The notes: a model not told the origin generated them from the letters alone. 64,000 nucleotides of DNA from Plecoglossus altivelis (GCA_036571765.1 BROE01000016.1:8808892-8872891); one strand, 5' to 3'; positions 22,890 through 35,997 are shown, counted from the first letter of the stretch. A program made the numbers and translations.

Positions 22890-25207
22890 ATGGTAAGTCT
22901 CAACACCTATTTTCACCTACCAAAAACCATATAAACGTCCAGGGGTTTGGCCTCCTATGTTGTCACATAGGCCCGGGTGTGTGGGCAGGGACGGGTTATT
23001 TGATTGCGAAATGTCATTTCTGTCGAGGGGAAAGTATGCCTTTCTAAATGCATCTCCGTGCGATTGCGAGAAGCCTAGACTGTGGCCCAGATAGCTGTCT
23101 AATTCCAACACAGTAACCCTGTATAATCATCTAGGCTACCCTTATCCAAGAGGGCAAACTCTTGTCTTTAGGCATCCATTACAAAGTAACATACCTACAG
23201 AAAAGACAGCCTAAGCTGATACAATTTCACGGAGATCGGTAATCACATTCGCGAACAGGTTGTCGTCCAGAAATGGCACATATACAGTCCTCAGGCAAGC
23301 TTGTATCACAACAAACACTTTGATAATCTCAGAAAGGGCAAGTGTCTGTCTTGATGTGTTGCAACATTGATACACGTGCACAGCTAATCGAAATAACAAT
23401 GTTAATGATCATTTCGAGTTTTAATGATCGATCGAGTGGCCTGGTCTATTTAGTCAAAACGTCAGCATTTTATGTTACTTTACTGTAGTTTTAGAGTAAC
23501 CTATTGAACTTTTGGATAAAATGAAGACCAATATTAAGCTAAATCATAATTAGCCAAGCTCATTCCATGCATACGGGTTTACAGCATAAAACCATACACC
23601 AGGGCCGTTCGCCAAGGAGAGGAGTAGAGTGATCTGATACAGGGAGGACCATATGCTGCTTTGCAATCAAGCACCACCCACATAGGCTACAGATGCGGCA
23701 TGTGAGAGAGATGAGAGCCGTGGCGAATCACCATCAGAAGTCATGATCCACCCTGAAAACACCATTAAAGCAGCCCACTCAATCAGGGATTATTCCGTCT
23801 GTGTTACAGCCTCAACTCATATAATAGCCGACAGGTAGCATCGATTGACGCCTCTGTTTAAGAAGAAGTGTGTGTCTTTTTGCTAATTGCATTTAATGCA
23901 TTGATTCTAAATGATGGCATTGGAGTAATTAGTACTGGTGTTGTGTTGGTTTGCCTAATACTTTGGAGTCTGTAAAACATCTGCTTTGTGGGTATTAGCC
24001 AGACATAGGGAGGCCTAGGAATGACTGAGAGGATTAGCAAAGAATATTAAACCTGCTGAGATTTGGGTAATTATTTTCATATTTTGGCGGTTTCTAATCC
24101 GTAAATCCTTGCACTTTTCCTGTGAGTGAAATGATCTCTTCAATTCACGAGACGTGTCGTTTTCCGCGTACACAAACACGCTGACACATTTGCACACACC
24201 ATCAAATTACAAGGGTAAGTTATCTAACAATCAAAGACTGTATGTCCACCGATGAGGACGTTGCATTTGAATTTCTGCCTCTTCAGAGTTTCGTTTCTGC
24301 ACCAGTAGTTTCTTTTATGAAACAGTGATAGCCTATATAGACTGGATGCATGCCAACCATGCCCTGTGAAAGACAGTTGGCACATCCAGCCTAAGGGACT
24401 AGTCGTTGGAACACAATCAGGTGTTGCAGTCAGACACCAATGTTTGACAGCAACGACAAACCTTGTAACCCGCACGGCACTACATGTGTATGTGGATCTT
24501 GGTAGATGAATGAACTGCTGATGTAGAGATTGCTGGTTCAAATCCCCCTCGGTGACCCGTTGTCCAACACAACCTATTTCAAATTCTGCTGCTCCCAGTT
24601 TCGTATGTAAAAAGAATGTTGAGTTGGGGGAAAGGTTGACTTTATTCACCTCAACATACACACTGGGGTGGAGTATTGAAACCTTGATTCAGTTACAGGC
24701 ATTTTGGTTCATACTATATAGGACCATTATAAAATACTGTCGGTTATATAAGTTTTTATCTAGCCTATTGCATTAATGGTAGCAATGAGTGACGTAAGCG
24801 AATTTGAAAGAAGTCAAGACTAGTTACTGTCACTTTTGTTGGATATTAGTCTAAGGGGGAACCAGTAATGGAGAAGTGCTAGTTGTTCAAACACCTAGTC
24901 CAAACTTGTTTTGCTCATTTAAGGTTTAGAACACACAATCAGCTTTTGACATAATTAATAATAACTGTCATATCAAAGGCAACGCATCTCTTATCAGTCC
25001 TTTATGTTGCGGTTTAGCTCATCTATAATTGGCTGGGTTTCAAGGTTGACTAGTAAAGACTGGACAACACCACACCAATGCCAGACTGTTAATCATGCAA
25101 AACGCACGTTGTGCACTGGAGTCTAATTGATTCTGAATGAAGCATGAATTATTGATTGGCAAACACACACTGTCTCTCTCTCTTTCTCTCTCTCTCTCTC
25201 ACTCTAC

Positions 25208-25265
<58 letters not shown>

Positions 25266-28200
25266 ACGTTTTCTCTCTCCCTTCTGCCTTTCATGCACTC
25301 ATCTTGCCCGTACCACATCAGGCTCTCCCCATTTACTTTGGAAGTGTTGAATGTACATTGTAAAAAGGTAAACAAGTTTTATTCCTGAAACAGCCAGTCA
25401 CAGTGTTGACCTGGCTTTACTTAGTAACTCTTTAATCCTTCACACTAAATCTCATTTGGGACAAATCCTCACCTTGCAGTGCTTTGGCTAAAGTGAACGA
25501 GCCATTGGTCTCAAGCATCTACACTTGTAAAGCCCCATCTTGAAAACATGACACTTGTCTTAAACAGAGATGAAGTTGGAAGGATATTTTAGGACTTATG
25601 TGAATCTGGTAATATGTGTGAAGAGACGGTGGTTGCTAAGTCAATTATGGACACCACTCTCAAGAACAGGTAGTCAAATGCTAATATGCCCAACTAATCC
25701 TATATAACCTCTTGGTCTTCGCTGCTCCTAAATCCATTAAGTCTGCAAGCAAGACTATCACAAATGCTGTGTACCTGTCTCTATGTCGAGGAAATGTTAC
25801 TGAACTGCATGTGTAACTGAGTTGAAGCGGTTCACTCATCAGTATTAATACCGCCCACCCTAGCCATCTGGGGGAGAGACAGTTCTTCAAGGTTAACTAG
25901 TAGGTGTAATTTGAGTCCAACTAGATTATTATAAACTTGGCACACCTAATAAAGTAATTTTCAGAATGAGCTATTTTTGGGCAGTATACACAGGAAAATT
26001 GTCTCATTCTCTCATTTCCAACATAATCATAACCAAAAGAGGATCTAAAATTAGATGAAAACAAAATGAGATTATGTTTGAATTGAGAGAACAAATCAAA
26101 CAGGTATTCTGGGTATGTAAAGAGCGTTGAATATGCTGAATTCTTTGCTAGAACGAGAGGAATTGTCTTCGCTGAGCCGGTTTGGACAGACCGAGCCATC
26201 CTTTCCTTTTTGTTCACAGGAACACAAGGTGTAGTTACAATATAGTCTCATGCTAAAAGATATGGAAAAGAACATGTTAACACTACCAGCAATGTGGCAA
26301 CAGCCAAGCTGCTGTCTGAATCTACTACAGAACTGTGAGAAATCAGTTGCTGTCTTCAGTTGGTATCCCTGAGTCATCTCAGCAGCATTAAGAGGTCTTT
26401 GTGTGGCATGAAAATGAGGAGTAGTCATACTCGCCACAGCTTCAGGTTCAGCTAGAAAACGGACTCTTGCAGGTTGTAACAGTTGTATTGTATGTCACGT
26501 GAAACAGTGTTTGGGGGTAAATGTGTCTACAAAATAGAGCTATTTGAGACATCGTACACATGAATATGATTGAATGCACACGTCTTACCTATTTTCCTCT
26601 TTCTTCTTTAGGGAAATGAAGCAAGTTACCCCTTGGAAATGTGTACACATTGTAAGTATTTTGTTTGACTCTTTTAAATTACCACACCAGACGTGGGCAT
26701 GGTTAGTTTGTTTCATCCTATAACCCTCCACCCCCCCCCCCACACACACACGCACACATGCACACGCACACGCAGACACACACACACACTGTAAAGGTCA
26801 AAACCGCAATTCCAAAGGAGTCCGTTTTCCCCCTATTTTTAGGAGTGATGCCCTATTTTACTTCTTTAGTCTTAGTGTCCATAATCAGCTTTAGAGTTTC
26901 TTTTTACCAGTAGGATCAGTTTGTGACCCCTAATGAGCTCTGAGACCTGAAGGATCTCCTACACGAGGGACAACCTCCAGCGTCTCACAGTGCTGATATC
27001 AACAGTCCCTGCAGTGAGGGACTTCTTTGAACAGAGGTCCCCTGGGATCAGGGTCACCAACATGGGGAGGGAGGGAGGGAGGGAGGGGGAAGGGGGAAGG
27101 GGGACTCAAGCAGTTTGGGTGCATGCCGTATGGCGGTACTTGTCTGGGGACTGGAGGTCAACAGGTGCGGCCCCCAGAGCCAATGGTCCTGGGGGTGACC
27201 CAGGGGGAGGGGAGGGGGGCGGTCATCGCCCAGCTTGGTTGTTTACATCTGCCAAAGCTTTGCCACTCCTGGGCTCTGTCTCGCACATGCTCTCTCTTGC
27301 TCATCCCTCCACACTATTATTTCCCTCACACTCTCTCGACGTCTTCCTGTCGCACAGCTGCTCACCTTATCAATCCCCGTGACAAGCGGGCAGCAGCCCA
27401 AGAGTTCTTGGCACCGCTCTGCTCGAGTCACTTCGACTCAACTTGACTGTGAACCATCTATTGTGCTGCGGAATGATGCTAGAGCTAACACCCATAGCTT
27501 AGCCCAAGCCTATGATTGGTCAGCACGACTGAAGCAGGCTCTGCGCCATCTTTTCTCGGGCCAAGCAGAATGCGGATCTTAGTTGAAATGTGCTGACCCA
27601 CCAAACAACATGTTTTCATAAATGTGAGATGTGTTCGATGGCTTTTGTGCTCTCTTGTTTACCGTGTACTGGATATCACGGTTTTAGGAACAGCCAGGTG
27701 ACCAACCAACGGTGCTTATAATGTTAATAACACTACAAACAGACATCCATACCCCTCCCCAACCCACACGCGTACACACATACAAACAGCACCAGAGCAT
27801 TGTGACCTCAAACCATCTCAGCCGTCCAAAAATAAACAGCAGAGTTGCAGGACTTCCATGTTGCTAGGGGTTTCCCTGAGGGCGGGAGCAACGGCTGCTA
27901 CAGCGAGGGGGCGGGGGGAGAGGGGGACGGGACGTGGGGCTTTTCTCATGACCACCGGGCTATAAATATAAAACCGTTTCCCCTTGCTTTTACAGTTCAG
28001 TGTGTGCGCGAGCATTCTTTGGCCCAGCTCTGCTAGCATCGTCCAGTGCGATTGTAGCAATTTCGCTAATGCATAGAGGGACTAGCACATCTCTCTCTCT
28101 CTCTCTCTCTCTCTATTCCTACTCCTCCTCCTCCCAATGGCCTAGATAATAGTGGAGAGAGAGAGGGGGGGAAAAAAGAAAGTGAGTGTATATGTGAGAG

Positions 28201-31200
28201 CTGTGTACTGAGTTTGAAAGTGTGTGTGTCTGCTTGCTTGTGTGTGTCATGCTGTGTAAAAATATATGAGTCTCAGTCTTAGTGTTGATCACGTAGTCAA
28301 AAGGTTTGGCCTTGTTCTGACCGCAGCTCCCCTAAAGACAACCAATCGGAGCTGTGCACCTCAAAAAGTGTTCTCCAGGTTCCATTGTCTCACAATGACA
28401 CAGTTAACTGTCACAGTTAACAGCCAGTCCTATAAAACAATGGACATGACATGCTAAACCAATGTTGCCAGTGAAGAAGCCATCGTCTTGCGATAGCGAT
28501 TCTCTTCTGAGATCAGAACATGCCAGACTGACTTAGTGGCAACCAGCGCCCTCCAATCTGTTGGCTCTACTTGCAGCCCTGTGCCTCTCATTGGCTCAGT
28601 AAAAAACCATTATGCTAATTGCAAGGGTGTCGTGTGTCGACCCTGCAGCATAATTACAGGACTGGGCAAAGAGTCCTCTCCTGTTTACCTTGCCTCATAC
28701 AGGTTATCAACACCGGCTGGATCTGAGTGTGTGTGTGTACAGTACTTACATTTGTTTATATAGTGTATCGCTAGCTCTCTAGTGTATCACTGTGGCTTTT
28801 CTGTGGCTTTCACTATCGTGGTGTGTGTTCGCTGTCCGAGTGTAGGAAGGATGTCGCCTATCCAGTGAATATGTCATGATTGTAGAGGATTTGTGATGCA
28901 CTATATGGTTCTGATCATTCCAAGTGGTGATTTGTGTGATTGTCAGTTGATTTATTAGCATATTCTATTGTTTGTTGCATACCAGTCAAACAGACTTGGA
29001 TTGGGAAGGACTTCATTTACATAACTTAGAAAAATAAATCAGCCTGTAAGTTCATTCCATGCACTACACAAATGTTTTGTGACAGGTGTGTGCGTGTATA
29101 TGAGAACATGTACACATCGTCTTATTAAAAGCACAGAGCATATTGAAGTTATTACAATGCTGATTAATACCCCCATGTCTTCATTTGTATTTACTCTTAC
29201 CAATATGAGTGCAAGTACAGTCATGATGGTACCTTAATCTCGCCTCTGCTCTAATCGCGCATCTATTAATGCAGATATATGTACTGCTATTACAGCCTCC
29301 ACTTGGATCTTCATTGGATTGGGGGAGGGGTTGTAGTTTGGGGGCCAGTGGCTTCCAGTTGCCTAGTAACACTGTGGAGGGTGCACACAGTGTTTATGAA
29401 CAAATGGTCTTTTCTGTGGTGGAGGATAAGAGATTCTCCATAATCATCTGACAAGTACACATGACATCCCTAGACTCTCATTAACATATTTCTGTGAGGA
29501 GGCTCAACAAGTGCATTTTCAATAACGGCTGGCTGTAATGGGATATTGCACGCAGGGCATTGAATAAGGAAATGAGGCCCAGCTGATGCAGTCTACCTCA
29601 AAAGACCTCTTATGGCGGGTCAGTAACAACAAGCATGCTCAGTCCCATAGGACATGAAAAATACTACATGGTATAACCACTTGCCACATTAAGGTATTGA
29701 TATTTTCTCAAATATGAAAAGTATTAGTCTTTGTGCAATCATACAATAAAACATATCTTCCGTTCCAACAAGTAGAGCGGGGAATTGGAAGTGTTTTAGC
29801 CAGTCGCACTCGATGTCTACTTCTACCGCATTGTGCTGCTGCTACTTGAACAGGCGGCACAGTAAACAGACAGGATTGTGTCATATGCCCTTGAACAGGA
29901 AGTGGTGTGCTGATAAGGAAGTGTTTTGTGTACAGTCCAACAGTATGTGCAGCCCTGATAATCACACTGCATGGGTACTGTTTGACAGGCTTCCACTTGG
30001 ATGTATTTGAACACACGTGGCTGTGTGACATACCTTTGCTACTTTTCATAACTACAGATAGCCGGGGTGAATTATGAATGTGTAACTTGTTTATTGGTGT
30101 AACGCTGATTTAGTTTGATCTAGATATGATTAATTCCCGTCCAGTTCATTTGATGTCAGGGATGTTAACCCGAAGAGAATTACATTTGAACAGCTGCAGA
30201 TTTGAAAAGCTATTGTATAAATGCAACATGGATTGTAGTAGAGGCAGATTGCATACATGCTGTAGTAGATTTCTCCGAGGCCTGGGAGAAGATGCAGCTG
30301 TCTGCTGTGGTCCTGCCTGCAGTCACTGCTGTCTGTTCACTCATTCACCACACAGACACAGTCATCCCTCCGGTTTCTGATGCGTCACTGGACTGAAGTA
30401 CGCTGTCAAACCCACAATCCTAAAAACCTCAAAGCAAAGGATTTTAGTTTCTTCCTTTATATATAAAAAAATCATCCCTGTTCCCAGTTTCTGCCTGATC
30501 TCTTTCTTTCGTTTTTCTTCCCATTTCTGCCACATCCTCCTTCCAGGTGATCTCTTTTACTTCTTCAGCCTCCCTTTGAGGTTCACTCTCCCTTTTGTTG
30601 ATTGTCATCATTGCCTCACAATGCTACGTCATTTCCTTCTATTCAGCTCTTTGTCTGTCTCTTTCTGTCTGTTGGATGTAAAACCAAATAAAAGCTGTAT
30701 ACTGTTCATGAGCCCAGATTAGAGCAGCAGCAGTAGTAATAGTAGTATGGGTAACGGGCCAGATCACGTGACTCATACGAATGAGCTTATACAGTAGTTA
30801 GCAAGTGGCTGTTGTTGCTGTGGGGTTACTCCGTTAGCATTGTTCTCCAGCTAAGGAACTAGGAACTATGGCTGGAAGTCGGGACACAAAGGGGAAACTT
30901 GCCTTAGGTAGAGCGGCACGACAAGACACCAAGGGGGATGCCAAAAAATGTGAGTTTGCAGGTGTGAATCCTGGTCCGTGTTGGTAGGGGTGAACAGCCT
31001 CCAACCCTAATTCTGCATTTAAGTCCTGGTGTGCGTGACTCAGTGTATTCCACTCTATGTGTGGGTGACTATACCTCCGTCTGAAATGGGTGAGAACCAT
31101 CCACTGGGGCAAGACCTTTCAAGAATGCCCGTGTATTGGGGACTATTATGTGTGGGTTGTTTGGGTATATGAGCTAATGCAATCTCTCCTAGTCCCCCTG

Positions 31201-33436
31201 TTTGACCGTGTCTCTCCCACTCTCTCTTGTCTCCTACTCCAGTCGATGCTGATGAGATTAAAAGGCTAGGGAAGAGGTTTAAGAAACTCGACCTAGATAA
31301 CTCGGGCTCGCTAAGTGTGGAGGAGTTCATGTCCCTGCCTGAGCTTCAACAGAACCCGCTGGTGCAGAGGGTCATCGACATATTCGACACAGACGGCAAC
31401 GGAGAGGTGGACTTCAAAGGTAACAGTGCCATGAACCTGTAACTGTACCTGTTGTAACTGTTTGTTTCAAAGATTCCATTTCAGGCTGTTGTCATTCAAT
31501 TACGATTAGACCAAAGTGACTTTCTTTGGAAGTTTTGAGAACTTCTAAGAATGACAGCAGATACAATTTCAGCTATCCTTTACACAGCTTTAAGATAAGT
31601 ATGGTAACAATTGAACTGCACTGTGGTTTCAGTTTGAGCTAATAAAGCTACACCACATTACACCAAAAATGGGACCTGTGACAGCTCTGGTTCTGAACAA
31701 CCCCCCAATTTGTTATCCTGCCTGAGATTGGCATTTGCAGGGGCCAGAGTTTCACCTAACATTAATCACATTGCAAGATTAACGACAGGTCATTAAAAAG
31801 TAACAGGAAACAAATGAGGCTTTTGGCCCTCTACCCATTCTACCTACTGGGAAAGTATTACCAAAAAAGACAGATGATGTTATCTGTTTGATCAAGATTT
31901 CGTGACATGCCACAGCAAGGTTCTGAGCTGCAGTTGGTAGGCTGTCAAGATTGTTGTCAAAATTGCAAGTAGCAATGTTGTGGAATACCTGTAGAACTAC
32001 AGCAAACCTAGATTTCATGGCTAAATTGATTCAAATGTGTTCATTTTAAATGATCCAAAATTCCCTTCCAAAAATATCCATATGGTGTTTATCATAGTAG
32101 ACTTTAATGCAATGGCAGTTGCATTAAAGTCTTTACATTGTAATTCATATGATCTTAAAACGTACTGTCTTATGGATCAACTATGCCTTGGGCACTTACA
32201 GCTTAAGCCTGACACCCGCATCAGTTCCAGTCAGCCTGCAGCATTCTGAACCTGCTGGGCATGTTAGCTCTGGAAAAACGATGGCATCCTTAGTAAAAAA
32301 CCACACACAACTGAATAGCTGGACACTAAAGCATTCCTTTTTCCCCAGAGTTTATTGAGGGAGTCTCCCAGTTCAGTGTCAAGGGTGACAAAGAACAGAA
32401 GCTTCGGTGTAAGTAAAGCTCATAGAATGCGCGCGCACACACACACGCGCACACATGCACACACATTCACCGGTGGAAAAGGTCATGTAAGTCTTCTGTG
32501 AGTGAGTCTCTTACTGTGAACATGAAAACCCTTTCTGCTTCTACCTATTGTCCATCTACAGTCGCCTTCAGGATCTACGACATGGACAAGGATGGCTACA
32601 TCTCCAACGGAGAGCTCTTCCAGGTTCTGAAGATGATGGTGGGCAACAACCTCAAGGACACACAGCTGCAGCAGATAGTGGACAAAACCATTATCAATGC
32701 AGACAAGGATGGAGACGGCAGGATATCCTTTGAAGAGTTCTGCGCAGTAAGCCCCACCCCTGCCACACACACACACACAGACACACACACACACACACAT
32801 TGGAGAACAGACATGCCAAAAAGCTGATGGTGCTTTTTCAGCAGGAGCAATATACATTTGAGTGCCAGCTCCCTGAGAGTGCATTTTCTATGGCTTATAG
32901 CTCCCATTGTGTACAATTAAATGTCTTTTAGTTGTTGTAAAAGTTAGTTGTGAGTACATAAATGATGGCACCCAGAGAACAGACTGGATGTTTCACTATT
33001 GGCTATTTCTTACATTGTTTTATACATTAAGCATGTTTGTCAAAAATCATTGTTGCTGGTACTCACTTTATTAGACCCAAGTTGTCTAGGTTTGACGCAA
33101 TGAACTAAAGCGTGTTCTGTTAAGGTAATGTATTTTTCCTGAGTATACATGCTGGCACCTCTAACCAGTCACATGTTTGGAGCTCTGCACACTATATTTT
33201 CCAACCTTTTCAAACATCTCAAATCCAAATCGTACATTGAAAAGACAGCCGTGAGCATACAAGGTTTGCAGAAAGCAGTTTGTCTGTGTTAGAGACTATC
33301 TCAAACCAGGGAAGAGAAGAGATTGACGTTTCAGAGGATCAAGTTCACATCAAGGCTTGGGCTGATACATGATTCTGTTTTCTTCTAGGTGGTGGGCGGC
33401 CTGGACATACACAAAAAGATGGTGGTGGATGTGTGA
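22890..33436 (+). CDS. ppp3r1: Calcineurin regulatory subunit B, type 1
   Basis: Exons 22890-22892, 26612-26651, 31243-31419, 32349-32408, 32562-32746 and 33389-33436 join in frame to exactly 170 residues, the family length. The first coding exon is only the ATG. The N-terminus MGNEASYPLEM carries the Gly2 myristoylation signal. Four EF-hand loops are intact: DLDNSGSLSVEE (31-42), DTDGNGEVDFKE (63-74), DMDKDGYISNGE (100-111) and DKDGDGRISFEE (141-152). The protein ends KKMVVDV. It binds calcium and the calcineurin A catalytic chain to form the calmodulin-activated phosphatase that dephosphorylates NFAT. Introns 1 (3.7 kb) and 2 (4.6 kb) are the largest in the window and contain regulatory candidates described separately. 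Confidence 0.97.
24481..24565 (+). repeat. Possible tRNA-derived SINE fragment
   Basis: Contains a B-box-like GGTTCAAATCC at 24535-24545 preceded by a degenerate A-box region, in ppp3r1 intron 1. No clear tail or flanking duplication was found. Confidence 0.3.
25170..25262. repeat. (CT)n microsatellite
   Basis: Long CT runs with two copies of the interruption CACTCTACGTTT, in ppp3r1 intron 1. The repeated interruption points to duplication of a larger block. Confidence 0.95.
26731..26790. repeat. Poly-C and (CA)n tract
   Basis: A C10 run followed by CACACA repeats, at the start of ppp3r1 intron 2. Confidence 0.9.
27063..27105. repeat. GGGA repeat, G-quadruplex candidate
   Basis: Tandem GGGA then GGGGGAA blocks give more than six G-runs of three or more within 43 bases, in ppp3r1 intron 2. 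Confidence 0.85.
27890..27995 (+). promoter_or_regulatory. TATA and GC-box promoter-like sequence in ppp3r1 intron 2
   Basis: A GC-rich block (27880-27940, with GGGGGCGGGGGG) is followed by TATAAATA at 27961-27968 and, about 30 bases later, TCAGTG resembling an initiator. The spacing is that of a core promoter. No open frame that would clearly be its product was found immediately downstream. Confidence 0.4.
28090..28114. repeat. (CT)n microsatellite
   Basis: A CT run in ppp3r1 intron 2, about 100 bases after the TATA-like element. Confidence 0.9.
30764..30775 (+). promoter_or_regulatory. Overlapping E-box and AP-1-like motifs
   Basis: The palindrome TCACGTGA (30764-30771) overlaps TGACTCA (30769-30775). 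It is about 95 bases before the ATG of the alternative first exon at 30868, a plausible promoter position. Confidence 0.4.
30868..30949 (+). CDS. ppp3r1: Probable alternative first coding exon of ppp3r1
   Basis: An ATG in strong context (A at -3, G at +4) opens 27 codons and one base, ending exactly at the canonical donor GTGAGT (30950-30955). The phase matches the acceptor of exon 3 at 31243, so splicing gives MAGSRDTKGKLALG then a basic Arg/Lys/Gln/Asp stretch ending AKKF, followed by DADEIKRLGKRF. The product would be 183 residues with all four EF-hands but without the MGNEAS myristoylation signal. I recall an alternative N-terminal calcineurin B isoform reported from mammalian testis, but I cannot compare the sequences here. 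The evidence is the frame, the donor, the phase and the upstream motifs. Confidence 0.6.
32099..32132. repeat. Perfect 14-bp inverted repeat (hairpin)
   Basis: Arms AGACTTTAATGCAA and TTGCATTAAAGTCT are separated by the 6-base loop TGGCAG, in ppp3r1 intron 3. Confidence 0.9.
32433..32465. repeat. (CA)n/(CG) microsatellite after ppp3r1 exon 4
   Basis: GCGCGC then CACACA runs, 25 bases after the donor at 32409. Confidence 0.9.
32766..32801. repeat. (CA)n microsatellite after ppp3r1 exon 5
   Basis: A CA run starting about 20 bases after the donor at 32747. Confidence 0.95.
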
Positions 33437-35595
33437 GTGCCCCTTCCTCCTGCTACCTTCCTCCTCTCCTCGACACTCGCTTTCTTCTCCATCTTTGAAG
33501 ATCTGTTTGACGCCTGGCAAGCACTCCCTGCGTATCTCAATGGAAGTGTTCTCTTTCTCTCTCTGTGAAGCCACTTTTTTTGGAAAACAAAAACAAAACA
33601 GAAAAAAAACGAATCAAAACCACGAGCCTCGTGGAGCCAACTTTGAAGTGTTATTGAACCCTGATCCTCTCAATAACCCAGTTGTAGCACTTTAAGAGAC
33701 TAAAGGACAGCTATATCTTGTTTGCAAGAGCATCTCTGAGTGGATATAAGGGCATGGGTGGAGAAGAAGGCAGATTGTCTTGTTGATATTTTTCTTCAAT
33801 TTTTTTCCCTACGTTTTTTTTTATTGTAATTCTTTTTTTTATATTTATTTTTGTTCTTGTCTTCTTATATATGAATATATAAGAAAACAACTAGGATATC
33901 AATGGCTCTCTTTATGTGGGGAATGTGTAGTTAGCCGAGATGTTACTAAGTATACTTGATTTCATAACGACTCAAAAAAAGGGTATGAAGTGCCAACCAG
34001 AACATATCCAAAAAACAGTTTGCATTATTATTGTCTACCATCGTCGTCCTTTTTGGAGAACTGGTTTGTAAGGCATCAGAATGGCCACTACACATGCAAA
34101 TGACACTTTCAAATATCTGTATATTGTTTTTCGTCTTGTCTATTTTACACTCGGACAGCTCAGATTATTTAGGCTTTCTAATCATACTAAGAGAGAAAAC
34201 ATTTAAATGTTCTTTTTTTGCAAAGGGAGATTCGATATGAAATGTGTGATGAAATGAGTAGCGGTAGATGCCAAGAAAGTAACAGTATGTCTTTGCAAAC
34301 TAAACTACTTTGTGGTTTACTTCAAATAAAACAATTTGAGTGTAACCATGGGACAATCCCTGACAGACTCATCAAAGGACATTTATATATATATATATAA
34401 AATGATTAGAGCATTTCATGCATTTGTATTTTACTACCTTTGAACAGAGCTTAGAGGATATGGGATTTAAATTGAATCAACAGAAAATGGAAAAAAAGCT
34501 CGTGAATGTCAGTTAATTTTGGAGAATATATATACAGGTGCTTCTGGGACTTGTCTGCAAGTAGCGGATTGTTTTTTTTAACAACAATATATGTATATTA
34601 GATAACCACCGATTTCTCATGTTCAAAAACAGCAGGAGGGGAGGAGCTTTGCATATGCTCAATGTGAACAGTCTTGGAAACATTTACTTTATGCAGTGTA
34701 TGGAGGGAGAACTTGTCTAGTACAGTACAGTGGAATTGCTCTACAACTTTTACTTGTTAGTATGATCAATGTGCAGTGGGATATACTGTACAAGTAGACT
34801 GGAGAGTGTACATTTCAAAAGTTGGCTTCCTCTCCCACTTTTCTATCATGATCCCCACCGCTTCTACCATTGGTTTAGGCAGGAAGAAAACTGGGGTGCA
34901 CCTACTTTTTTTTTTTCTCCAGAAACGCTCCCTTAGACTATCAACCAAAGCATTGAGTTTCTATTTTTGCTTGCTTACTGGTTTGGACAGGTGTTTTTGG
35001 ATTGGAGAAAGCGTAATATCCTTTCCCTAAGCTCTGCACGGCTTGGGCCTCCCTTATGCTTGCATGACATGGATATTTCTTTGTTGTTATGCATGTATAT
35101 ACATTTTGAAAAAATCCTATTGTTTACACATGGATGGTGATGTTGATAACTATATTTAAGAATTGGTATACAATATGGATGTTGCCAAACTTTGGTAAAT
35201 GTACACATGAGCAGTAATCCAAATAAACTGAACTACATGTAACTTTTGTATTTTTCCCAGGTCAGAGATGCTTCTATTCCAGTAAAGATGCATAACTGAT
35301 CCTGTCTCAAACTGCCACACTGTACTCAGAGGGGACATTTTTGAAGCTTTTCTTTTTTTTGTATGCTAGTATTAGTTACTGCAGTTTCTGCTCTCTGTGT
35401 AGTACAGGCCACTCTTTCTTTTGTCTGTGCTTCTCTCTGACTGACTGGGTTCTCTTTAGTTTTTGTGGGAAATCTGAAATGGATAAATTTAAGTAACTGT
35501 TTTTTTTTCTTTCTCTGCATGCTGCATCTTATGCTGTGGGACTGTTGGAAACTTGATACTGTATAAAAAAAATAAAACAGGAAATAAACTTTTAA
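33437..35595 (+). other. ppp3r1: 3'UTR of ppp3r1
   Basis: This AT-rich sequence of about 2.15 kb has AATAAA signals near 34325 and 35221 and a final one at 35571-35576, so several 3'UTR lengths are possible. No coding content was seen. Confidence 0.65.
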
Positions 35596-35731
35596 AAATT
35601 GAAAGTGATGGTTTTCAGAACGACTTATGTTTGCAAACAATCTCAAGCACTTGTGTCTCCTTTGGAAAAAATGTCCTGCCATTCATATCAGATCCACACT
35701 GGGGGTTCAATTTTTATATTATTAATTGCAC

Positions 35732-35737
35732 TTTATT
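35732..35737 (-). terminator. pno1: Polyadenylation signal of pno1 (AATAAA on minus)
   Basis: TTTATT on the plus strand, 260 bases after the pno1 stop. It places the pno1 end near 35715, little more than 100 bases from the presumed ppp3r1 end. Confidence 0.6.
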
Positions 35738-35997
35738 GGGAACAACCTTTACAACATCAGCCTGCTTTAGATCCAGTCAATCTTCTTTAGTTCCTCCTTG
35801 GATCAACAGCAGAGCATAACAAGGTTGAAGGGGGCATTTTGTAGAACATCTCCAAAGCCAGGAGGATGACCAGACCAAACAGAGGTAGAGATGAGTTATC
35901 CTCCGCTGGCATATCCAATACACCACAGTAGGATCAAACCTAAAAGTTCCACCAAAATCACTGAGGGAGGAAATAAATCCATGCTGCACATTGATCT

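Noticed and set aside
25137..25388. Ser/Leu-rich open frames
   Set aside because: They are translations of the CT microsatellite in ppp3r1 intron 1.
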